This document shows, piece by piece, positions 36,600 to 46,348 of a stretch of DNA of 64,000 nucleotides. The DNA comes from CAZSNH01 sp052388455 (lineage in GTDB: Bacteria; Pseudomonadota; Alphaproteobacteria; Rhizobiales; Hyphomicrobiaceae), in NCBI GenBank assembly GCA_052388455.1, contig JBQTIA010000039.1, positions 1 through 64,000 on the forward strand, given 5' to 3'. The position numbers were made by a program, and so were the translations under genes. The first letter of the stretch is position 1; each line of letters begins with the position of its first letter. Under the pieces are notes generated by a model that was not told where the DNA came from, did not search any database, and saw only the letters and a list, made by a program, of their open reading frames with translations.

Positions 36600-37940
36600 C
36601 TACGCCTGAAACACGGTCTCGCCGCCTACGATCGTGCGCAGCACGCGGCCCTGCAGCTTGGCGTCGTCGAACGGGGTGTTCTTCGAGCGCGACCGCAGGT
36701 TGTCCTTGGTCAGCACCCAGGGCTCGTTGATGTCGACGAGGATCAGGTCGGCGGGAGCGTTCTTCTCCAGCCGGCCTCCGGGCAGGCCGAACAGCTTCGC
36801 CGGATTGCAGGTCAGCGGGCGCAGCAGTTGCGGCAGCGTCAGGTCGCCGGAGTGGACCAGCCGCAGCGCCGCCGGAAGCAGCGTCTCCAGGCCCGCCGCA
36901 CCGTCCGCCGCCTCGGCGAAGGGCCGGCGCTTCACGTCGGCGTCCTGCGGATCGTGGCTCGACACGATGATGTCGATGTCGCCTGCCGCCAGTCCGCGCA
37001 CCATCGCCACGCGATCCTCCTCTCGCCGCAGCGGCGGCCGCACCTTGAAGAAGGTGCGATAGGGGCCGATGTCGTTCTCATTCAGCGTCAGATGATTGAT
37101 CGAGACGCCGCAGGTGACCGGCAGGTTGCGGGCCTTCGCCGCGCGAACGATGGCGAGGCTCTCCTCACAGGTGATCGTCGCCGCGTGGTAGCGCCCGCCG
37201 GTCAGCTCCACGAGCCGCACGTCGCGCTCCAGCACGATCGTTTCCGCGACCCGCGAGACGCCCGGCAGCCCGAGCCGGGTCGCGACCTCGCCCGAGTTCA
37301 TCGCCGCGCTGCCCGAGAGATAAGGGTCTTCGGTGTGGTGGACGATGAGGGCGCCGAAGTCGCGGCCGTAGAGCAGCGCATTGCGCATGACGCGCGTGTT
37401 TGCGACGCTCGACTTGCCGTTGGAGAAGGCGACCGCGCCAGCCCGCTTCAGCAGGCCGATCTCGGTGATCTCCTCCCCCTTGAGGCCTTTGGTGACCGCC
37501 GCCATGGTGTGCACGTGCACGATGGCGTTGTCGCGGGCCCGGCGCTGGATGAAGTCCACCAGCGCCACCTGATCGATGACGGGATTGGTATCCGGCATCA
37601 CGATGATTGTGGTGACCCCGCCCGCCGCCGCCGAATGGCTGGCGGTCTTCAGCGTTTCGCGGTGCTCGGCACCCGGCTCTCCGGTGAAGACCTGCGCATC
37701 GATCAGGCCGGGACAAAGCACGTGGCCCTTGCAGTCGATCACGGACGCGCCGTCGGGCGCGTTGCGGCGGAGCTGCGCACCGAGGTCGGCGATGATCCCG
37801 TCCTTGACCAGCAGTCCGCCCGGCTCGTCGCGGCCCGAAGCCGGATCGACGATGCGCGCATTGATGAAAACCGTCGCGTCGGTGCTGACCGCACGCCGGC
37901 CGGCCGCCGATTTCGTCGGGGAGGGTGCCGCTGGGCTCAC
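36600..37940 (-). CDS. pyrX: Dihydroorotase homologue lacking HxH (PyrX-like)
   Basis: 446-residue amidohydrolase-fold protein downstream of pyrB. Overall sequence follows dihydroorotase (VMPDTNPVID, VGSHDPQDAD-like IIVSSHDPQDAD, ICNPAKLFGLPGG-like TCNPAKLFGLPGG). But the metal motif normally DxHxH appears as CPGLIDAQVFTGEPG, with Gln and Phe in place of both His. In Pseudomonas such inactive homologues (PyrC', pyrX) assemble with PyrB and are needed for its structure. A true catalytic pyrC should be elsewhere. Annotated pyrC in many genomes. 54 bp after pyrB. Confidence 0.88.
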   Translation of the reverse strand: MSPAAPSPTKSAAGRRAVSTDATVFINARIVDPASGRDEPGGLLVKDGIIADLGAQLRRNAPDGASVIDCKGHVLCPGLIDAQVFTGEPGAEHRETLKTASHSAAAGGVTTIIVMPDTNPVIDQVALVDFIQRRARDNAIVHVHTMAAVTKGLKGEEITEIGLLKRAGAVAFSNGKSSVANTRVMRNALLYGRDFGALIVHHTEDPYLSGSAAMNSGEVATRLGLPGVSRVAETIVLERDVRLVELTGGRYHAATITCEESLAIVRAAKARNLPVTCGVSINHLTLNENDIGPYRTFFKVRPPLRREEDRVAMVRGLAAGDIDIIVSSHDPQDADVKRRPFAEAADGAAGLETLLPAALRLVHSGDLTLPQLLRPLTCNPAKLFGLPGGRLEKNAPADLILVDINEPWVLTKDNLRSRSKNTPFDDAKLQGRVLRTIVGGETVFQA

Positions 37941-37994
37941 GATGTGCGCTCCGGCAGTCTCTCGTTTGGTCCCGTTTTCAGCGCCGCGGTCATG

Positions 37995-38951
37995 TCACTT
38001 CCCCGGCAGCTGAGTGGACAAGGCTTCGAGCACGGCCATGCGCACGGCGACGCCCATCTCGACCTGCTCGCGGATGACGCTGGCAGGTCCGTCGGCGATG
38101 GTCGAGGCGATCTCGACGCCTCGATTCATGGGGCCCGGGTGCATGACCAGCGCATCGGGCTTGGCCTTGTCCAGCTTCTCCTGATCGAGCCCGAAAAAAT
38201 GGAAATATTCGCGCGTCGAGGGCACGTAGGAGCCCTCCATCCGCTCGCGCTGCAGGCGCAGCATCATCACCACGTCGGCACCCGCGATACCCTTCCACAT
38301 GTCGGTGAAGACCTCCGCGCCGAGCCGGTCGGCGGCGGCGGGGAGCAGCGTCGAAGGGGCGACGATGCGGACGCGGGCGCCGAGCGTGTTCAGCACGTCG
38401 ATGTTCGAGCGGGCGACGCGGGAATGCAGGATGTCCCCGCAGATGGCGACGATGAGCCCCGAGATACGATTCTTGGCCCGCCGGATGGTCAGCGCGTCGA
38501 GCAGCGCCTGCGTCGGATGCTGATGGGCCCCATCGCCGGCGTTGATCACCGAGCAGTCCACCTTCTGCGACAGCAGCTCGACGGCGCCGGCCGCGTGATG
38601 GCGCACGACGATGATGTCCGGCCGCATGGCATTGAGCGTGACGGCGGTGTCGATCAGCGTTTCGCCCTTGGTCACCGACGAGGTGGCGACGCTCATGTTC
38701 ATCACGTCTGCGCCGAGCCGCTTGGCGGCCAGCTCGAAGGACGCCTGCGTGCGGGTCGACGATTCGAAGAACAGGTTGATCAGTGTGCGCCCGCGCAGCA
38801 GCTCGCGCTTCTTGGCGGCGTGCGGACTGGAATCGGCGTTCTTGTCGGCGAGATCGAGGAGAAATTCTATGTCGGCCGCCGTCAGCTTCTCGGTGCCGAG
38901 AAGGTGCCGGTGCGGAAAGCTCGGCCTGGGCTTGAGCGCGGTTGTGGTCAT
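37995..38951 (-). CDS. pyrB: Aspartate carbamoyltransferase catalytic subunit
   Basis: Forms carbamoyl-aspartate, the first committed step of pyrimidine synthesis. 318 residues: carbamoyl-phosphate loop [20 protein letters not shown], the [12 protein letters not shown] mobile loop, [19 protein letters not shown], and [16 protein letters not shown] with the aspartate-binding Arg. The ATG at 38951 gives normal length; the frame extends to 38990. No pyrI regulatory gene; with the adjacent pyrX-like gene a class A-type dodecameric complex is likely. Confidence 0.96.
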   Translation of the reverse strand: MTTTALKPRPSFPHRHLLGTEKLTAADIEFLLDLADKNADSSPHAAKKRELLRGRTLINLFFESSTRTQASFELAAKRLGADVMNMSVATSSVTKGETLIDTAVTLNAMRPDIIVVRHHAAGAVELLSQKVDCSVINAGDGAHQHPTQALLDALTIRRAKNRISGLIVAICGDILHSRVARSNIDVLNTLGARVRIVAPSTLLPAAADRLGAEVFTDMWKGIAGADVVMMLRLQRERMEGSYVPSTREYFHFFGLDQEKLDKAKPDALVMHPGPMNRGVEIASTIADGPASVIREQVEMGVAVRMAVLEALSTQLPGK

Positions 38952-39131
38952 TAAAGCCCGGTGTATAGAAGCACTCGGTGCGGCGGGCAAGGATTAGCTG
39001 GCACCTCTCCACATCGGCGGCAGAAGTCGGTTAAGGGTGCACACATTTGCTGAGCTTCGAGCGGGTGACGCCCGTCAGTGACGCTGAGCACCGACTCTGC
39101 GTCCTCGAGGCTCGGTCGATAAGGACTGACG

Positions 39132-40808
39132 ATGCCACCAACTCCCCCGACCGACGCCGCGAGCCGTTTCCCGCCGCCCTTCGAGGATGTGAACCTCTAT
39201 TCGACCGATACGGCGCTGTCCGAAACGGTGGAACGCGAGGGCGGTGGAGCGGCAGCCAAACGGCTCGCCGGCTTCGGGCTGGCCGCCGGCAGCCGCGAGG
39301 CCATGGAGCGCGGCCGGCTCGCGAACGAACATCCGCCGAAACTCAAAACCCACGATGCTTACGGCCGGCGGCTGGACCGGATCGAATATCACCCGGCCTA
39401 TCACGAACTCCTGGACATGAGCGTGCGCGAGGGCCTGCACGCGGCGGCGTGGTCGCCGGCCAAGCCCGGCACCGCCAACCCGCCCCTGGCCGGAGCGCAT
39501 GTCGTGCGCGCAGCGGGCCTCTACATGGCCGCGCAGATGGACGCCGGCCACTGTTGCCCGATCGCCATGACACATGCCGCAGTCCCGACCTTGCGCCTCG
39601 CGCCGCAGCTGGCGGCCAATTGGCTGCCGAAGTTGCTCTCGCGAACCTACGATCCGGGCTTCGAGCCCGCTGACAGCAAGGCCGGACTTCTGATCGGCCT
39701 GGGGCTGACCGAGGCGCAGGGTGGCACGGACGCGCGGACCAGTTCGACGCTTGCGGTTGCGGCCACATCGGCGGGACCGGACGGCGAATATCTCCTCACC
39801 GGCCATAAATGGTTTCTGTCGGCGCCGATGTCGGACGCCTTTGTGGTGCTGGCACAGACCACCAAGGGACCGACCTGCTTTCTGCTGCCGCGCATCCTGC
39901 CCGACGGCTCCGCGAATGCCATCCACATCCTGCGGCTCAAGGACAAGCTCGGCAACCGCTCCAACGCTTCGGCGGAAGTGGACTTGCAGGGTGCCCGCGC
40001 CACGATCATCGGCGAGGACGGGCGCGGTGCACTGGCGATCCAGGACATGGTCACCGGCATCCGGCTGGATTGCGCCACCCTCTCGGCGGGCCTGATGCGG
40101 TTTGCACTGGCCCACGCCATTCACCACGCCGAGCACGCGAACTTTAACGAGAAGCGGCTCGCCGACCAGCCCGTCATGCAGCAGGTGCTCGCCGATCTGG
40201 CCCTCGACGTCGAGGCGGCAACCGCGCTGTCGTTCCGCCTCGCCCGCGCCTTCGATCACGCCAAGGACGAGCGCGCCTCCGCCTGGCGCCGGCTGATGAC
40301 CCCGGTCACCCGGTACTGGGTCTGCAAGATCGCGCCGGCCCTGGTCGCCGAGGCGATGGAATGCCTGGGTGGCAACGGCACCGTCGAGGAGCTGCCGCTG
40401 GCGCGGATCTATCGCGAGGTTCCGGGCATCGCGCTGTGGGAAGGTCCGGGCAACGTCCTCGCCCTCGATGTGCTGCGCGTGCTCCAGCGCGAGCCCGACA
40501 TCGCCGGAGCCGTGATGGACGAGCTGGGACAGGCGTGCGGCGACGATGCGCATCTCGAGGCGGCCCATGCCCGGCTGATGCGCATCCTGCACGAGCCCCG
40601 GCATTTGGATGGACGGGCACGGGCCCTTGTCGAAGGACTGGCCGTGCTGGCCGCCGGCACCATACTCAGGGCGCACGCTCCGCCGCAGGTGGCCGATGCC
40701 TTCATCGCCACCCGCATGGGTGTGCTGCCGCGCCAAACTTACGGCCAGGGGCTCGACTGGGCCGAAACGCGCGCCATCATCCGCCGGGCGAGCGCCGGGC
40801 AGAGTTGA
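39132..40808 (+). CDS. Acyl-CoA dehydrogenase family protein, AidB-like
   Basis: 558-residue flavoprotein. It follows E. coli AidB along its length: N-terminal FEDVNLYSTDTALSETVEREGG, GLGLTEAQGGTDARTSSTLA in the FAD pocket, HKWFLSAPMSDAFVVLAQT, KLGNRSNASAEV and the catalytic-region CLGGNGTVEELPLARIYRE. AidB is induced by alkylation damage and binds DNA through its C-terminal domain; the exact reaction is unsettled. No Ada box or alkylation-repair genes are next to it here. Divergent from pyrB. Confidence 0.9.
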   Translation: MPPTPPTDAASRFPPPFEDVNLYSTDTALSETVEREGGGAAAKRLAGFGLAAGSREAMERGRLANEHPPKLKTHDAYGRRLDRIEYHPAYHELLDMSVREGLHAAAWSPAKPGTANPPLAGAHVVRAAGLYMAAQMDAGHCCPIAMTHAAVPTLRLAPQLAANWLPKLLSRTYDPGFEPADSKAGLLIGLGLTEAQGGTDARTSSTLAVAATSAGPDGEYLLTGHKWFLSAPMSDAFVVLAQTTKGPTCFLLPRILPDGSANAIHILRLKDKLGNRSNASAEVDLQGARATIIGEDGRGALAIQDMVTGIRLDCATLSAGLMRFALAHAIHHAEHANFNEKRLADQPVMQQVLADLALDVEAATALSFRLARAFDHAKDERASAWRRLMTPVTRYWVCKIAPALVAEAMECLGGNGTVEELPLARIYREVPGIALWEGPGNVLALDVLRVLQREPDIAGAVMDELGQACGDDAHLEAAHARLMRILHEPRHLDGRARALVEGLAVLAAGTILRAHAPPQVADAFIATRMGVLPRQTYGQGLDWAETRAIIRRASAGQS

Positions 40809-40842
40809 GCCGCGCTACGCGACGGTCACACGTGGTCGCACT

Positions 40843-41535
40843 TCATTCCCCGGCGATCGCCCGGCGGCTGAGAGAGAAGAAATCGCGGCGCACGAGGATG
40901 GCGACGACCCAGAGCGACGCGATCATGAACAGCAGAGGGTGGAAGAACCACGCCAGCGCGGCGATGGCATAATAGAACGCGCGCAGCCCGCTGGCGGAGT
41001 GCTCGGCCATGATGGCGTTGAGCTCGGCGGTTCGATGGGCGTGCGCCTCGCAGACCGCTTTGTTTCCGGGTTCGAGCAGCGGCGTCGCGCCGATCAGGAT
41101 CGCCAGATAGTGCGTCAGCCGGAACGCCCAGGCGAACTTGAAAAAGGCGAACACGAAAATCGAAATCAGGAATATCACTTTCGCCTCCCATAAGAGCGGC
41201 GGCATCTCGGCCGTGTGGGGAATGCTTTCGAAAAAGGTCTTGGCCCGGTCGCCATAGCCGAGAATGCCGACCAGGCCGCCGATCGAGATGGCCGCCGTCG
41301 AGGCGAAAAACGCGTTCCCCTGGCTGAGGTTGCCGAGCAGGATCGCGTCGATCAGCCGGTTGTCCCTATGCACCATGGTCAGCATCCAGTTGATGCGGTG
41401 GACCCGCATGGCGCCGATGATGCTCCGCTTCTGCAAGGGCCCGCGCTCGGCGATCAGCCGGTAGCTTCCGACCAGCACCACGAACCACACGAGCGCCAGG
41501 CAATCGAGAGCGGGGAGGGGCAGGTCGGTGGGCAT
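40843..41535 (-). CDS. DUF599 membrane protein
   Basis: 230 residues with four predicted membrane helices (LDCLALVWFVVLVGSYRLIAE, AISIGGLVGILGYG, VIFLISIFVFAFFKFAWAF, and a C-terminal LWVVAILVRRDFFS stretch). The conserved MRVHRINWMLTMVHRDNRLIDAILLGNL segment is characteristic of DUF599. Function unknown; no operon partner. Confidence 0.85.
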   Translation of the reverse strand: MPTDLPLPALDCLALVWFVVLVGSYRLIAERGPLQKRSIIGAMRVHRINWMLTMVHRDNRLIDAILLGNLSQGNAFFASTAAISIGGLVGILGYGDRAKTFFESIPHTAEMPPLLWEAKVIFLISIFVFAFFKFAWAFRLTHYLAILIGATPLLEPGNKAVCEAHAHRTAELNAIMAEHSASGLRAFYYAIAALAWFFHPLLFMIASLWVVAILVRRDFFSLSRRAIAGE

Positions 41536-41651
41536 GGGACGGGGGTCTCGAGTCCGGTGGCGCGATGCGAGGCTGGCACCGGGTTAGCCTGAACCGGCCC
41601 GATGCGAAAGGTGCGATGGAAGATGTGGCGGATCATTCGACCGCGGAACGA

Positions 41652-42863
41652 TCAGGTAAAAAGCCAGCTCGAAACGCCGCCGCGGCGCGCCAGATCAAAC
41701 ATGGCGAGGTCGAGCTCCGCGAACGCGGCGAGCGTGACATTGGCCGGCAGCCACGGCGCCCCGCGCTTGGCCTCGCGGTAAGGCATCATCAGGCTGTCCC
41801 AGGTGGCGGTGTCGAGGCCCCGCTCCGGCACGACGAGAGGCGGCTGGCGGCGAATCTCCTTCTGGCTCGCAAGCCAGGCGTGCGCCGCCTGCCAGATCTC
41901 GGCCGCCGCAGGCATGTTGTGGCGCGCCTTAAGCTGGTTGATCGCCAACACGCCGGTTTCGCGCGGATGCGGGCCGATCTCCAGCGTCGCCACGCGCACG
42001 CCCTTGCGGCGGATCGAGAACAGCCGGCATTTGTCGCGCGCCAGCCGGTCGGCGTACTGGTCGGCGCAGTTCTGCATGCCGTGCGCCTCGGCCAGGATTT
42101 CTGAGTGCCCGACCAGGGGGGCGAAGGTGAGCCCATTAGCCTCGCCCGGAACCAGCCAGGTGTCGGTGATGGCCCCTTCGCGGATTTGGAGCACGAGGCG
42201 GAGGCGGTTGAGCCAGCTCTTGGCTGCGCAGACGGAGGTATCGAGCGCCATTTCCGGCCGCCAGGGCACCACGATCAGGTTCTGCGCCCGCGTACCTTCC
42301 GCGCACGAAAACCAGGCATAGGCCGCCAGCACCGCGAACAAGCGCCGCGGATCGCAGGTGTCGGTGAACAGCGGCTGGCCGGCGAGCCAGAACGCGAAGT
42401 ACTCGTTGCCCGCCTCCGCCGCGAAGGTGACGGAGTTCAGCCACAGAGCGCTTTCCGACGGCTTGGCCGGCAGCAGGTTGACGATGCGGCGCGTGAACAG
42501 CTCGGACGACGGCAGCGCCGGCAGCGGGCCGCTGAACGCCTCGGGCGGCAGCCGGCGCAGCCAGAGGGGAAGATCGAGCGTGCGGGCCACATCCTTGAGA
42601 GCGGCCCCCTCGTCGACCTGCGCGATGGCCTTGCGCCGACGCGAAGCCGTGCAGCGGCGAATTGCAAGAGCGTAGAGGGCACCGGGAAACACGTTGCCGA
42701 GATCGACGAACCGCGGCGAAACTCCGAGCAGGCGCCGCACCGAGCGCTGTACAGGACGATCGAACCGGGCAATCAGCGCCTCGGCTTCCGAGGACAGCAG
42801 CTGTCGCTGGCCGACCTTCCTGGGGTCGGCACGGCGCAACAGTGGCTTGGAGTCTACACTCAT
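41652..42863 (-). CDS. PcfJ-like domain protein, unknown function
   Basis: 403 residues, soluble. Basic N-terminal region (about 1-110, with RRLLGVSPRFVDLGNVFPGALYALA) and a C-terminal part containing HGMQNCADQYADRLARDKC, then LFSIRRKGVRVATLEIG and LKARHNMPAAAEIW. The order Cys-Ala...Tyr, FSIR, ATLEI, and a QLKARHN motif is that of PcfJ-like proteins encoded on conjugative elements and phages, whose role is unknown. No mobile-element gene flanks it. Assignment is by motif only and carries moderate certainty. Confidence 0.65.
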   Translation of the reverse strand: MSVDSKPLLRRADPRKVGQRQLLSSEAEALIARFDRPVQRSVRRLLGVSPRFVDLGNVFPGALYALAIRRCTASRRRKAIAQVDEGAALKDVARTLDLPLWLRRLPPEAFSGPLPALPSSELFTRRIVNLLPAKPSESALWLNSVTFAAEAGNEYFAFWLAGQPLFTDTCDPRRLFAVLAAYAWFSCAEGTRAQNLIVVPWRPEMALDTSVCAAKSWLNRLRLVLQIREGAITDTWLVPGEANGLTFAPLVGHSEILAEAHGMQNCADQYADRLARDKCRLFSIRRKGVRVATLEIGPHPRETGVLAINQLKARHNMPAAAEIWQAAHAWLASQKEIRRQPPLVVPERGLDTATWDSLMMPYREAKRGAPWLPANVTLAAFAELDLAMFDLARRGGVSSWLFT

Positions 42864-43021
42864 CGATCGCCCGTTCCCGCGCGGTCGAGCGCCGCTCCGT
42901 CATGCACGGCCGCTCGTGTCCGACCTCGCAGTCTCGAAGAGCATTGCGGCGCGCTTGCGACGGGTTTTCGTCGATCGTGCGGTGTCGCGTTGCGGTTCGA
43001 TCGAAGTCCCTTCGCGCGCGA

Positions 43022-43519
43022 TCACAGGCGGCGCAGACGGTCGAGCGCGCCTTGAAGAATGATTGTCGCAGCGAGCTTGTCGATCACTTCGGCGCGGCGT
43101 TTGCGGCTCGCATCCGCTTCGAGCAGCGTGCGCTCGGCGGCCGCGGTCGACAGCCGTTCGTCCCACAGCAGGATGGGCAGTGTGCTCAGCCGGTTGAGAT
43201 TGCGGGCCAGTGCGCGCGTCGATTGCACGCGCGGTCCTTCGCTGCCGTCGAGGTTGATCGGAAGGCCGAGGACGAAGCCGCCGACGGCATGGCGCGACAC
43301 GTGCGACAGCAGCCGCTCGGCATCGGCGGCGAACTTGCTCCGCAGGATGGTTTCGAGCGGGGACGCGATGGTCCGCGTCACATCGGAGAGAGCAAGGCCG
43401 AGCGTCTTCGTGCCGGCATCGATGCCGATCAGGCGGCTGCCTTTGGCGAGCAGGGGTTGAAACTCCTCGACGGACGCGAACGTGCGGCCATGAGCGGCCG
43501 GGGTGGAACTGTCGATCAC
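43022..43519 (-). CDS. ruvX: Putative Holliday-junction resolvase / rRNA nuclease YqgF
   Basis: 165 residues with the RNase-H-like fold: [17 protein letters not shown] (first acidic residue), [21 protein letters not shown] and [16 protein letters not shown] (Asp-Glu), then a final Asp in [16 protein letters not shown]. YqgF processes the 16S rRNA 5' end and is essential in many bacteria. GTG at 43519 is used because no ATG fits. Divergent from the spermidine-synthase-like gene by 112 bp. In rhizobia ruvX and gatCA are often near each other, as here. Confidence 0.92.
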   Translation of the reverse strand: MIDSSTPAAHGRTFASVEEFQPLLAKGSRLIGIDAGTKTLGLALSDVTRTIASPLETILRSKFAADAERLLSHVSRHAVGGFVLGLPINLDGSEGPRVQSTRALARNLNRLSTLPILLWDERLSTAAAERTLLEADASRKRRAEVIDKLAATIILQGALDRLRRL

Positions 43520-43631
43520 GCGGCGCAAACCTTTCCTTGTTGGCGGACCTTGCCGCTTATACAGATTTCGGGCCGGAGCAGTCGGGACGCTGTTGGCCGG
43601 GGCCTTGGCCAGCAAAACTCAGCGAGGCTCG

Positions 43632-45923
43632 ATGGATCGGCAGGTTGTGGCATGGCCGGCGCCCGACGGCGCCGCGGGAACGGCAACCCTTGCCCTTTTC
43701 ACGCTGACGACGTTCGTCTCCGCCCTCCTGCTGTTTTCCGTCCAGCCCATGTTCGCGAAGATGGTGCTGCCGGTGCTCGGCGGCTCGCCGTCGGTTTGGG
43801 CCGTCGCACTCTGCTTCTTCCAGGCTGCGCTGCTGGTCGGCTACTGCTACGCCCACCTGCTGATGCGCTACGTTTCGCCGGCTCGCACCGGTTTGGCCCA
43901 TCTGGCCGTCTCGGCCCTTGCGATCCTGGCGCTGCCGATCGCCTTACCGGCCTTCGCCGCCGAGCCGCCGGCGGGCGACGCCTATCTCTGGCAGCTGCAG
44001 GTGTTCGCCGTCGCCATCGGGATGCCGTTCGTGGCCGTGGCAGCCAACGCGCCGCTGTTGCAGGCTTGGTTCGCCCGCACCGGCCATCCGCAGGGCGGCG
44101 ACCCCTACTTTCTCTATGCCGCCTCGAACACCGGCAGCCTGCTGGCCCTGCTCAGCTACCCGCTGGTGCTCGAGCCGGCCTTCGGACTGAAGGCACTCAG
44201 CATCGCGTGGTCTTTCGGCTTTGGCGTGCTCATCGCGCTGCTGGCCGTCTGTTTCTGGGTGGTGCGGCGTTCGACGGCCGGACCGCTTGCGGAGGGCGGC
44301 GTCACATCGGACACGCAAGCCACACCGCATCTCCTCGCGCCGGGGCTAGCCGATCGCGCCCGCTGGGTGCTGCTGTCGTTCGTGCCGGCGGCGCTTCTCA
44401 CCGCCTTCACCTCGCACGTCGCGACCGACGTCGCCTCCGCCCCGCTGATCTGGGTGCTGCCGCTGGCGCTCTACCTCCTGACGTTCGTGATCGTGTTCCG
44501 CGACCGGGCGCTTGTGCCGCCGCGGGTGCTGCTCGCCACCCATCTGGTCGCGGTGACGCTCTGCCTCCTCAATCTGGCCCAGACCAAGCAAGAGACCTGG
44601 TATCTCTCGGCCCTCCTTGGCACGCTGGCGTTCTTCTTCTCCGCATTGGTCGCGCATCGCAGTCTTTACGAGACTCGGCCCGCGGCGCGGCACCTGACGG
44701 CCTTCTATCTCTACATGTCGCTCGGAGGCGCACTCGGCGGCCTGTTCGCCTCCCTGCTGGCACCCCGAATCTTCTCGGAGGTGTTCGAGTATCCGCTGCT
44801 GCTCGCGCTGACCTTCGCGTGCCGGCCGAACGCGCTCAGGCTTTCCGCGCGGGGTGCGGACCTGCAAAAACTCGGGCTCGTCGCGGCAGCGGCTGTTCTC
44901 GCCATCGTCGGCCTGCCGTGGGCGGCGGCGAAGCTCGATTTTGTGTTCAACGGGTGGGGCAGCACTCCGGTGGCGGCATTGCTGCTCGCCGGTCTCCTCC
45001 TGGCGCTGGACCGGTTCCCGGCCGGTCAATTGGCCGCCGCCCTCGCCCTGTTCGTCACACTGGCCGTGCTGCCGTCCAGCGTGCATCGCGGCGCTGCCGA
45101 GCGCAGCTTCTTCGGCGTCTATCGCGTCGTGCTGTCGGAGGAGGGACAGTTCAATGTGCTCCAGCACGGCACGACGCTGCATGGAGCCCAGCGCATCCGA
45201 GACGACGACAACCGGCCTGTCGCCGATACGACGCCCTGCACCTACTATCACCCGAAGGGCCCGATGGCGCAGTCGGTAGGACGGACGCGGGCGCGGCTCG
45301 CCGAGGTGGGCCGCAAGGGTCGCATCGGCGTCGTCGGGCTCGGCGCCGGATCGCTCGCCTGCCATTCCGATGCCGGCGAGACATGGCGCTTCTACGAGAT
45401 CGATCCGGTCGTGGTCGGCATCGCCAAGTCGAAGCACTTCACCTACCTCGCCAACTGCCAGCCGGAAGCGGACATCATGATCGGTGACGCGCGCCTGACG
45501 CTGGCCAGGGAGGCGGACGAGAGCTTCGACCTGCTCGTCATCGACGCCTTTTCGTCGGACGCGATCCCGATGCACCTGCTGACCGTCGAGTCGCTCGCCC
45601 TTTACGCTTCCAAACTGAATCAGGACGGCGTCGGGGTGCTGCACATCTCCAACCGCTATCTCGATCTCGAAGCCGTGGTCTCCGCGACGCTGCCCATGGT
45701 GGCGGGTGTGTCGGCCATCGCCATCGACGATCCCTCGGTCGGCCTCGGGTACGCCGTCACCCCCTCGACGGTGGTGTTCTTCAGCAAGGATCAGCGGGCG
45801 GCACAGGGCTTCCTCAGGATGCGCGGGGCGCGCACGATGAACTGGAGCGGCCTTGCACCCTGGACGGACGACACCTCGGACATCATCGGACCGTTTCTCG
45901 CCCGGCTCAGGCGGCGCGGCTGA
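43632..45923 (+). CDS. Membrane-bound spermidine-synthase-like protein
   Basis: 763 residues. The first about 510 hold 12 or more hydrophobic helices in an MFS-like layout (FVSALLLFSVQPMFAKMVLP, YFLYAASNTGSLLALLSYP). A C-terminal Rossmann methyltransferase/aminopropyltransferase domain (about 550-750) has GVVGLGAGSLACHS, FYEIDPVVVGIAK, MIGDARLTLA and LLVIDAFSSDAIPMHLLT. Usual polyamine-site residues are only partly kept, so true spermidine synthesis is doubtful. The fusion type is common but uncharacterised. Start ATG at 43632. Confidence 0.88.
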   Translation: MDRQVVAWPAPDGAAGTATLALFTLTTFVSALLLFSVQPMFAKMVLPVLGGSPSVWAVALCFFQAALLVGYCYAHLLMRYVSPARTGLAHLAVSALAILALPIALPAFAAEPPAGDAYLWQLQVFAVAIGMPFVAVAANAPLLQAWFARTGHPQGGDPYFLYAASNTGSLLALLSYPLVLEPAFGLKALSIAWSFGFGVLIALLAVCFWVVRRSTAGPLAEGGVTSDTQATPHLLAPGLADRARWVLLSFVPAALLTAFTSHVATDVASAPLIWVLPLALYLLTFVIVFRDRALVPPRVLLATHLVAVTLCLLNLAQTKQETWYLSALLGTLAFFFSALVAHRSLYETRPAARHLTAFYLYMSLGGALGGLFASLLAPRIFSEVFEYPLLLALTFACRPNALRLSARGADLQKLGLVAAAAVLAIVGLPWAAAKLDFVFNGWGSTPVAALLLAGLLLALDRFPAGQLAAALALFVTLAVLPSSVHRGAAERSFFGVYRVVLSEEGQFNVLQHGTTLHGAQRIRDDDNRPVADTTPCTYYHPKGPMAQSVGRTRARLAEVGRKGRIGVVGLGAGSLACHSDAGETWRFYEIDPVVVGIAKSKHFTYLANCQPEADIMIGDARLTLAREADESFDLLVIDAFSSDAIPMHLLTVESLALYASKLNQDGVGVLHISNRYLDLEAVVSATLPMVAGVSAIAIDDPSVGLGYAVTPSTVVFFSKDQRAAQGFLRMRGARTMNWSGLAPWTDDTSDIIGPFLARLRRRG

Positions 45924-46050
45924 CGACGGCGCCGCGCCGCATCCCAGAGTTGCAGAACCCGCCACCCGCCGCTAAGACGTGCGATCCGAATTGCCAATGT
46001 TTCACGTGGGGAAGCGCCCGGCTGGGCTTGGCCCCGTTTCGCGAGGTTTC

Positions 46051-46338
46051 ATGGACGTTGACGAAGCCACGGTCCGCCGCATCGCGCGGCTGGCGCGCAT
46101 CAAGGTGACCGACGCGGAAGCCAAGGGCCTCCGCAAGGAGCTCTCCGGCATTCTCGACTGGGTGAAGCAACTCGACGAGGTCGACACGACGTCCGTCGAG
46201 CCGATGACCCGCGTCGTCGCCCAGGACATGAAAAAGCGCACCGACACGGTGACCGACGGCGAGATCGCCGCCCAAATCGTCGCCAACGCGCCGATGGCGG
46301 AGGACAATTTCTTCGTCGTACCGAAAGTGGTCGAGTAG
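46051..46338 (+). CDS. gatC: Asp/Glu-tRNA amidotransferase subunit C
   Basis: 95-residue helical linker that wraps GatA and GatB in the amidotransferase that converts Asp-tRNA-Asn and Glu-tRNA-Gln. [19 protein letters not shown] and [22 protein letters not shown] are typical; the end [10 protein letters not shown] is complete. ATG at 46051 after GCGAGG. Followed by gatA after a gap with two hairpins; gatB lies 14 kb away. Confidence 0.95.
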   Translation: MDVDEATVRRIARLARIKVTDAEAKGLRKELSGILDWVKQLDEVDTTSVEPMTRVVAQDMKKRTDTVTDGEIAAQIVANAPMAEDNFFVVPKVVE

Positions 46339-46348
46339 GTGTCAGAAC

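Noticed and set aside
44346..45965. 539-residue minus frame opposite the spermidine-synthase-like gene
   Set aside because: Arg/Glu-rich repeats without family resemblance; the plus-strand gene has clear motifs throughout.
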